A stretch of DNA of 64,000 nucleotides from Hygrocybe punicea (lineage: Eukaryota > Basidiomycota > Agaricomycetes > Agaricales > Hygrophoraceae): positions 3,162,001 through 3,226,000 of the forward strand of contig OY744473.1 in NCBI GenBank assembly GCA_963556145.1, written 5' to 3'. Below, one piece after another: positions 56,361 through 64,000 of the stretch; the stretch's first letter is position 1, and every line of letters starts with the position of its first letter. Below the pieces are notes generated by a model. It saw only the letters and a list, made by a program, of their open reading frames with translations, searched no databases and was not told the origin of the DNA. The translations under genes and the position numbers were made by a program.

Positions 56361-56940
56361 ATGACCATGATGATGATGTCACAAGGAAATGCAAGACATG
56401 AAAAGGCAGCGGGGGTTGGTGTGCCCCCCCGCTGCAGAAAAGTAAGTATTTCCTCATATTCTATATTGTTCTATGCTAATCACACACCACATGATGATGG
56501 CAATGATGATGATCACCCAACCACCACCACCACAATGCCACCAACCACCCACCACCACCACCAGTGCCAATGCAAATGCCAACATCTTCAATGCTAATGA
56601 CAGTGGCAATGGATATGGAAATGGAAATGGAAATGGAAACAATATGTCAAGACCAATGTGACCACAGACCACAGCAACTCACAAAACCCAATGGGTATGG
56701 CTACAGCAGCAGCAACAGCAACAGCACTAACCATGGCAGCAACAGCAGCAGCAACCCCACCACAGCAGCAATGGCCCCCTCACTCAGCACTGTTTGCCAG
56801 CACCCACACCCGATGACATGAATGGATGACAAATGGCAGCAGGCAGGGGATGGTGGGTTCAACAGCAGGCAGCACAAACAGGGAGATAACAGGGCGAGGC
56901 AGGCAGAGGTGGGACAGGGCACTCTGCCGAGTCTGCTCTG
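56361..56940. repeat. Microsatellite-rich tract with hairpin and splice donor
   Basis: GATGATG, CACCACCAC, GGAAATGGAAAT and CAGCAGCAA tracts in series. At 56406-56435 GCAGCGGGGG pairs with CCCCCGCTGC, and a GTAAGT donor follows 6 nt later (56442) with a GCTAATC branch-like site. No clear acceptor is present. Same hairpin-plus-donor arrangement as in elements B, E, F and H. Bases 56941-57065 are AT-rich with nothing recognised. Confidence 0.7.
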
Positions 56941-57065
56941 CCCTCTATTTATTAATTTTTTTTTTATAACATTATACCTAAATACATGAGGGTTGTCATG
57001 CTACTGTGATGCCCTCTTAATACCACTAGTACCATCTGAGTGTAAGCCAAAAAAAAATCCTTATT

Positions 57066-59597
57066 TTAAAAATTTAAGGTTCCCTCCCCACTAAGTAGTA
57101 GACGAAGCCCTTCACCGATGACATCTTGAATATAATACCCTGTTTGCCATCCCACCTGAAAGGTGTTTGAGTGGTTGTCACACATGTAATTGGTCAGTAT
57201 ATGGTAGGTTTTCATCATGTCTGGGGGAGTATGACGTGTCATGAGGCCACCAAGCATGAAGTTGGTTTTGATGTTAGAATGGCACATGTGGAAGATGTCA
57301 ATCAAGGAAGACTCCTCAATGACATGACCCTTGGTACAATTGGCATAGCTTCCTCTGAAGATGGCCTGGAAGGTAACCATCAGCAGGCAACCATCAGTGG
57401 TGCATGGTTAAACTCACCTTGGTCTTGAGATTGTTGAGTTCCTGCACCCAATCCATTGCTCTGATAGAACCCTCCTTGCCTTTTGGATTGACTAGGCAAT
57501 TGTACCGGACAGCATGGGCAAGAGCTTTCGGATAGACCCAATGAACTTCATTCAGGTATTTGCACATGCTCTTCACATACTTGTGCTTTCCTGTAGCTTT
57601 GAAAATGCTGATCCAAGGGAGAAACAGTGATTCGACACAGCTGATGTCTCCATAGTTCATGGCATGAGACATTGCCTCATACAGGAGGAAGTATTGGTTC
57701 ATCAATAGTGTGTTCTCACATTGTGCATCTCGTTCAGCCAAAGGGTGATCCTGCAGCTCCCACAGATTGACGTTTGGTGATCCAGCTACATAATTGGTGG
57801 CCAGACTGTTGGCAATCAAGTGCAACTCGGGTTCTTTTGGTTTAGATAGAGCAAAGAGTTTGAGTGATGTCCAAGCAGGATTCCTCTGAGCTATTTCAGT
57901 CCTCCAGGCATCTAAGCGCAGTGCAATGCCTTCTTGCTGGATGATATCATGCATTCACCGAAACCCAGGGTTGCTGTCAATTCTTCCAGTCTCCTTTGGG
58001 TGGTGTAAAGCAACAAAATGCATGAGACTGTTCTCATTGATTCGGGCTTTCTTGTTCTCAATAAAGATTTGCCATATTGCATCTGTCCAGGCCATTTTGA
58101 GGTGGAAGAATCACATGACAAAGATCACTTGCTGGAAATGTTGACCCAGGGTATCTTCAATGGATCGACACTCTAGAATGCCATACACATGTTCACCTGT
58201 CACTAGGTCACCATTGACAAGGATGATGTATTCACCAATGTTATCACCCCAATCGCCTGGAGAATTGTCCCCCAAAAACCTGATCCCACCTTGCTCCATG
58301 AGGTTCGAGATGGCTTGGATGTTTCTGGACACTGTTGATTGATTGATGTTCATGGCTCTCACAGGTGCGTGGCACATTTTAACAACAGGTATTTTCTCAA
58401 CAAACTCTGGTAGACCAATGGTGTTCTGGAATTGAGAGAAGTAGTCTGGCCCATGGTTGCAAAGGTCCTAATAGAACATCCAGCTGTTAAAACAATCAGT
58501 TCTTGTCATGTACAAATCATCGGCCAGGTCAGGATAGAGTGACATGAAGTCAAAGATGGTGTGCATCAGTTCAGGAGCAGAAACAAGGGGATTGAGTGGG
58601 AATTTCTGCCATAGCTCCTGTGAGCACTTCAGCAAATTTGGTGTGACTCCGTGTTCAAGGAAAATCAGAGTGCTGGATGTGAGGTGTGTGAGTGTGCTCC
58701 CAGACTGCTCCACAGTCTGGAGGTTGGTCTTGAAATCAACATCAAAGTTGTCATATGTATAGCTGACCTGGATACTCTGTCCCATCTGATGTAGATTTTC
58801 ATGGGTCTGTGCTGACAGAGACTTGATTGATTGGTTGATAGAATTGACATATATTGAACAGCCCATACAAGTGAGAGCCTGAATAACCTTCTGTGGTGTA
58901 TTGCACAAATGCAAAAATGTTCTGGAAATACTCTGCAGTATGTTACATTTCTGATTGGAGCTATGCATCATGATGCTGGTTATCCATGTGGCCTTCTGTG
59001 AAAACTGTATGTCAGGCATAGCAAGGGAACACAACCAAAGGGATAGATGTACCAGTGAGATGATCTTTGTACGCCGCTGGTCTTTGGTCAGTCGAGACCA
59101 TGGAACTGATGCTCTGGGATTATCAGCATCACTCTGACTGGCACCCAGATCTCTGCTATCAAGGCCAACCCAAAACTGCTCCTTGTCTTCATCATCATTC
59201 TTGGCATCGGCGTCAGCTTGATTGTGGGCAAGATTGCAGCTACTTCTCCTTTGTGTGAGCTTGTGTCTGCAGCCAATGGATTGGTAATGGTCCTCTATAG
59301 TGCCGGTTCATCTGCCTGAATCTTGAGAATAAAGTCTTCAAGCTGAAATTCCTGTATTTGTTCTACTGAGGTGTGCAATGCAGTGGAGTGCCATCTGTGT
59401 TGGACTGTTGTGAGACACCAAACAGACTTTGAATGGCATCTGTCTGCGAAATCAAAAGCCCAATCAATAATGTGATCATGCAATGCAGGACATTCAAAAA
59501 GTGCAGTGATTATATTGGTGGGGTGATTGAGGATGTTGCAGACGATTGGATGGTCTTGGAGGGGAGGGTGACACGGGAGTAATGAGTATGGGGACAT
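57066..59597 (-). pseudogene. DUF6589-like protein, pseudogene
   Basis: Minus-strand fragments in order: an N-terminal exon with FADRCHSKSVWCLTTVQH (about 59390-59470); QSIQVSYTYDNFDVDFKTN, TLTHLTSSTLIFLEHGV and LPLNPLVS-like residues (58560-58800); AMNINQSTVSRNIQAI, FLGDNSPGDWGDNIGEYI and HVYGILECRS (58150-58350); WTSLKLFALSKP, LLYEAMSHAMNYGDISCVE, FLPWISIFKATGKHKYVK, VHWVYPKALAHAVRYNCLVNP (57440-57900); and a last exon with GYYIQDVIGEG (57066-57370). This is the order of the Agaricomycete family I recall as DUF6589, function unknown and probably TE-related. Frames shift several times, so it is not functional. Confidence 0.7.
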
Positions 59598-59661
59598 AAC
59601 TATCTATATTGGGATGGAAAGGATGTGGCGGGTTTGTTTACTAAGTTACATTTTCATTGTA

Positions 59662-60271
59662 AGGTAGACGACTTTCATGTCCAACAAGGTTGTGATAGGC
59701 TGTGACAGGCTGTGACAACCCGTGACAAACTGTGATTTCACGAAGATTCAAAGGAGATATCCATAACTTTTCTTATAGATCCATGTTATCAAGTATCCCC
59801 ATGATATTTTCTGGCAAAATTCAATATTTCTGGTATTTTTTACTAGCCCAAGCAGCCTGTTTTCCCTTTAGACCTTTGAGTGTGCATCCATGAATTTATA
59901 TCATACAATCAGCATCAATGTCAATGCTTCTGACTCATGAGAATGTTGTCTTAACCATCTTTTTGCATGCAGGGGTGCAATATCAGCAGTCTTGTCTAAG
60001 TTTTCTTCCCAAGACGAGGCATATTGATGATTGCCAAATTGGAAAGACTACTGTTAGCTTGAGCTCATTTTTGTATCTACATTTTTCCTTTGCACTTTCC
60101 TAATATTCTGTTCCCACAGAGTTGCAGGAATAGACCATGCAAAGGTTTCTGTGGTGTTAGATTTTTTGAAAATGATCTGTAGAAAATGCATATTGTAAAA
60201 TACACCCTAAAGTCACGCATTTGTCACGTATCCCTGCCAAAAGCCTTGTCGGACATGAAAGTCGGCTACCT
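59662..60271. mobile_element. 610-bp MITE with TA duplication
   Basis: The left end AGGTAGACGACTTTCATGTCC and the reverse-complemented right end AGGTAGCCGACTTTCATGTCC match at 20 of 21 positions, flanked by TA (59660-59661 and 60272-60273). Interior has no gene; TGTGACA words recur at the left. TA duplication is shared by Tc1/mariner and by the Plavaka element here, and the superfamily cannot be decided by eye. Confidence 0.75.
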
Positions 60272-61540
60272 TAGAGAAGGTCGAGGTTGGCGGTGTTTGA
60301 AATTTGGGTCAACTTTCGGAATCTTCCGCCCTGGTACTACACCCCCGAGAGATCCCAATGCTGTGACAGGGATGACAGATGAGAAGTTTTTACTGGCAAT
60401 GTTGCTACAATGTGACAGCCTATTTTGACCAATGTAAAATAAATGATTGCGTCAACCCTCCATTTAAACATGAGAAGCCAGTGTGGTACTAGGGCTAGAA
60501 TCATCATTTGTATGGCTTAACCTTCTGAGAAATTGAACAGTGATTACCAATCGTTGTGCCAACATTGATGACCGAACCTTGAATGAACCTTGGATTCTCA
60601 TGTTCTATCAAAGGTTTGCCTTGAATCCCTGTACCAGCCTCACAATGCCAAGGTTGGCCTGAGGTTGGCTCCATGTCCATCTCAATGTTGACATTAGCCT
60701 GAGCCCGAGGCCAGATGTAAGTGCAGGACATTATTGGGGTAAGGCTTAAATTACTATTGGGTCATGACCCATATTCATGCACATTGTAAATTGATGGGGA
60801 CACGGCATGATGAATGTATTGAATGGCAAAAAAATATTATATAATGGCTATAAACGAGTGGCAAGAATGTGAGTACAAAGCAATGGCAGGTTTGAAAGCA
60901 AGCGGAGGGGGGGAACCAAAGCGATGAGTGATGAGACAGCCAAAAAAATTGAGGATGAAGCAGATCCGGGGCAGCGGAGGGATAATCCTCGAGCAATGCG
61001 ACAACAAACAGGACGATGCGACAAGCCGGGAAGGGTTGAACACTGAAATGTGAAGACAAAAATGGGGAGTGGAGATCCCTCAGATGGAACAGATGACAGA
61101 TCACCACTGCAGATACATGGTAAGAATTCAATTTATCATGGAGAGAACCAAGGGGAAATATACGAATAATGCTTCACTTGACCCACAGTCGCAAGGGTTG
61201 TTTGAGCCTTTGACCTTGATGATTTAGCTGGCAACGAAGTCTAGTGACATTATCACAAGGCTGAGTCATCATGGATTGGCACCTTGGACCTTGGACTTGA
61301 GACGAACCTTGTCTCAAGGTTGCGCCACCAACATTCATCAAATGATTTGAGAAATCCTTTTTTGGAGGTTGCATAATTATTACATCTAACATGACTCCCA
61401 GGCTATCAAATCCTTTTTTGACACTGACTAATTTTGACGGTGTAGTAAGATGCTCTCGGAAATGGCTTGGTAGGAGCTTGCAGCGGATGGCCATCAACAA
61501 TCAGTCAAATTGGGACCGCAATCTGTTATCCAGAGAGATG
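60272..61540. other. Unassigned DNA with CAAGGTT repeats
   Basis: AACCTTG and CAAGGTT words cluster at 60550-60660 and 61265-61330 in both orientations, as in subterminal regions of a small DNA element, but I could not fix termini. Frames at 60775-61131 and elsewhere have no domain. Confidence 0.3.
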
Positions 61541-61543
61541 CCC

Positions 61544-61690
61544 AGGGCCCGGGCACCCACGGGTTTACCTGCAGGTCAACCCGGGTAAATTGCGTCGGGT
61601 ATGGGTCGGGTACGGTCATCGTGCTCAGTGTTCATTTACCCGCAGGTTTGACCCGGGTTTGACCCGGGTTAACCCATGCTAGGCCCTACG
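61544..61690. mobile_element. Small degenerate MITE related to the GGGTA family
   Basis: AGGGCCCGGGCACCCACGGGTT on the left and, reversed, AGGGCCTAGCATGGGTTAACC on the right, with GGGTACGG and CCCGGGTT words between. About 145 bp, no clean target duplication. Bases 61691-62347 show no gene or repeat I recognise apart from an A-run near 61965. Confidence 0.4.
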
Positions 61691-62347
61691 GGCCGGGGCC
61701 GGAACCAACATGAATCTCAAGTTGCCACCCGCGCGACAGATGTAGTGGTCGTCCCCTCCCATACAACGATCGAGCAACGGAGTTGACTCTTCGTGGTGAT
61801 GGGCATCATCGGTTTGAAAACCGTGACGCTTATGTAACTTTCCCACCTGCCAAATGATTATTACATGCTGTTCCAAGACTCATACCAACCGTTAAAGCGT
61901 TCGTGGTTCCCACTTCATAAAATCTCATCATGTAAAATGTGTATTAGGTGTCCTTCTATGATAAAAAAAAAAAAATTTAATATTGGACGCATGTGAAAGC
62001 ATACAAGCCACTGATCAGTATAGTGAAAAAATCCCCCTTTCTCACCCTATTTTCGAGACGAAGTTCAACCTTTAAAAATGCAGCTAAAATTCTTTTAAAA
62101 AAATGGGAATCAGACGCTTGATCATGTAGTTTAATGGGGACAGAAATAATAGACGTTGCAATGGAGATAGAGAAATTAAGCCTCAGGGTAAGGTGCCAGT
62201 CTCAATCTCGAAGATTCAACAATTTGAACAATACCCTGTCATTTCCGAGAGCTCAATAACAATTTCCATTACTTGTATGAGTCTAGAATGCTTTTGATAA
62301 CAATACAATAGGTGCAATACACACATCCGAGCCCACTCCATGGGGCA

Positions 62348-64000
62348 CTACGTCTCATCATCACTGTCCACATCCATCCAATCTGAGACGATTACAGGCT
62401 CTGGAGGGTGCAAATCTTGACGCAGTGTAGTACCAGTGTTTTGGGTGGTGATAAGCTCCCTATGAACCTGTCAGCAACATAGTAGAATATCAAATGAACA
62501 CATACTTTTCATAGCGAGATATAGCGGCAAAAAGTGCTTCGAGTTTCTTTGCTTTCTGCTTGACATGAGATTTGATTGGTACCTCGCAGTCGTTTCTGAT
62601 TCGGCGGTGAACTTCAAGTTGTTCATCGATATCCTTGTTGTTCATCTTGTCAATTGCAGAGCGATTCGTAACGATGTTCAGCGCTGCTAAATGTGTGAGT
62701 TTTTCCTGGTTTTTCTGTTTCTTTTCGGTGTTTTTCTGTCGACGTGCATTGGCCAGTTTCTCTTGCGAGTCGAGTAGCGCAGTACGGAAAGCTTTTGATG
62801 AACCATCTGAATCCCGTTGTCAAGCTAAACGCATGACAAACTGATGGTCGTCTGTACTAAATTTAGCATCCATGAAAGACTGCGTCTCATTACGGTGGAA
62901 TGCCGCTGCGCTAGAGAAGTGTTCGATGGTGGTGTTTGCATTTGACCGTGAGTGTCTTCGCCATTGTCCAAGGGCTCCTTCATTGGCATCGTTTGTTGAA
63001 CACATGAATGCCATTCTTCGTTCTGCTGCTGTCATCGTGTCAATAAGTCCACCAGCTGAGAATTCAGATGCAAAACGCTCCCAAGTCTCAAGAGCGCCTT
63101 GAAAGAAAGCGACGAGCACTTGGTGCAAAGATGGGAGGTTATCTAGCATTGCATGAATAGCGGCGATAGCTCTTGGATCCTCCCAAGGCAAGCCATCAAG
63201 GGTTGAAAACTTGTAAGACGACGAGGCACCAATCAGAAGCAACGGATCATTGATTATTCGGACAATATGCATTTGAAGCTCGTCGTGTAGTGGCCCCAAA
63301 TCGAGGAGGTTGACGTTTTCAGCACCTGGGCCCCGCACTGCTCGCATATAGGGTATTGTCACAGACTGTGCATATAGAACTAGAACGGCAAATTCAGTGA
63401 GCGTAGGTGGATCACATAGTGCGGCGTAAAGATTGTATTCCATGTGATTGAATCCTGGTTTTTCTTTTTTGTCGCGCACTAGCTCGAGGAATGCAATGTA
63501 CTGAGGAAGATATGTGAGCAGTTCTGCTGCTGCGTTGCAATAAGACTGATATCGAGTGTTGCTTGTGTCTGGAAATTTGACAGACGTCTTCTGGTCCGTA
63601 AGTTCAAGCTTGACCCGTTCGAAGTAATGCCGATGAAGATCTTGATGGCCTTTCTTATCGTCTTTGTTGTTAAAAAGGGCACCAGCTAGACTTGCCGCTT
63701 TGATTGCACCACGTCCACTGGACTCGATGGCATGCTGAGCAGCTGTTCCGGCAGGATCCAGTCCAATTACAGAAGCATTGGCCTTGTTTGCGAGCAAGAC
63801 TGGAGGAGCGGTGTCAAGGTTTGCCCAGCATAATTGCATCGCCTTGTTGCCGCCTTTCACAGAGTTCAGTTCCTTGTGCATGCAGCATCCACCACGAACA
63901 AAGAGATCAATCTGACGTTGTTCCTCGCACGAGAGTTTACCGAAAGCAAGAATACCAAGTGATTTTGCTAGCGCCTTGGTCACATCACCACCAGCATCAG
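62348..64000 (-). pseudogene. Uncharacterised mushroom-type protein, C-terminal part
   Basis: Runs off the right edge, so the N-terminus is missing. The visible 387-codon exon contains IDLFVRGGCCMHKELNSVKG, ALFNNKDDKKGHQDLHRHYF, FPDTSNTRYQSYCNAAAELL, DPPTLTEFAVLVLYAQ, YMRAVRGPGAENVNLLDLGP, LVAFFQGALETWERFASEF and CSTNDANEGALGQWRRHSR. A TGA at 62820 (expected Arg) interrupts it. The same frame continues with a Lys-rich coiled-coil-like tail (LANARRQKNTEKKQKN), then an intron and an acidic C-terminus ending VDSDDET. Such proteins are abundant in Agaricomycetes, and DNA copies are usually TE-like; a nuclease-like fold is possible but I see no certain catalytic set. Apart from the stop it looks well preserved. 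Confidence 0.6.

Noticed and set aside
60500..61350. A DNA element with CAAGGTT subterminal repeats
   Set aside because: The repeat words are clear, but I could not find matching termini or a duplication, so it is only described as unassigned DNA.

Overview
The window looks like transposon-dense, heterochromatin-like DNA from a basidiomycete, most likely an Agaricomycete. The evidence is: short introns (about 40-65 bp) with GTAAGT-type donors and CTAAY-type branch sites; a Plavaka-type DDE transposon; several gene families I know only from mushroom-forming fungi (DUF6532-, DUF6589- and DUF6698-like, recalled from memory); a chromodomain Ty3/gypsy retrotransposon; and CpG-directed decay. I see no rRNA, tRNA, CRISPR array or ordinary housekeeping gene. 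Nearly every long reading frame belongs to a mobile element or its wreckage, and many others are artefacts of low-complexity DNA.

Layout. 1-9.8 kb: a C-rich stretch, a non-autonomous hAT-like element (932-2067), a decayed autonomous hAT (2140-5772), a perfect foldback MITE (5977-6177), a possible Harbinger-type fragment, and a DUF6698-like pseudogene. A solo LTR (8858-9346) lies in an intron of that pseudogene and a related solo LTR (6765-7302) lies beyond its 3' end. 9.8-26.3 kb: one Ty3/gypsy element on the minus strand with 484-bp LTRs, split by a 9456-bp Plavaka element (13008-22463). Removing the Plavaka and one TA duplication rejoins the gypsy pol frame. 26.4-34.6 kb: a non-autonomous hAT-like element that appears to have been expanded by foldback insertions, including a 6.3-kb one whose core is a 3.4-kb palindrome. 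34.7-37.0 kb: a nest of further non-autonomous hAT-like elements. 36.9-44.2 kb: a Helitron with Rep and PIF1-type helicase domains, disabled by one frameshift and one stop. 45.7-53.5 kb: three uncharacterised genes (called X, Y and Z here); Y is interrupted by a young 1848-bp TRIM with identical LTRs. 54.1-56.0 kb: another hAT-like non-autonomous element. 57-64 kb: a DUF6589-like pseudogene, a MITE with TA duplications, and the C-terminal part of another mushroom-specific gene, truncated by the window edge.

The most interesting signals are not classical genes. (1) Four non-autonomous elements with hAT-like ends carry the same nested dyad, CCTCGCAA - about 11 nt - ACGTCAATTGACGT - about 11 nt - TTGCGAGG, whose arms change in a compensatory way. 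(2) The same elements, plus the foldback arms, repeatedly carry a GC-rich hairpin placed just upstream of a consensus 5' splice site and short intron, followed by a low-complexity reading frame. (3) The gypsy Pol protein ends in what looks like an ASCH/PUA-type domain beyond its chromodomain, and a further ORF with its own TATA-like box lies between pol and the 3' LTR. (4) The two gypsy LTRs differ almost only at CpG sites, while the TRIM LTRs are identical. This gives a relative insertion order and points to cytosine methylation of repeats.
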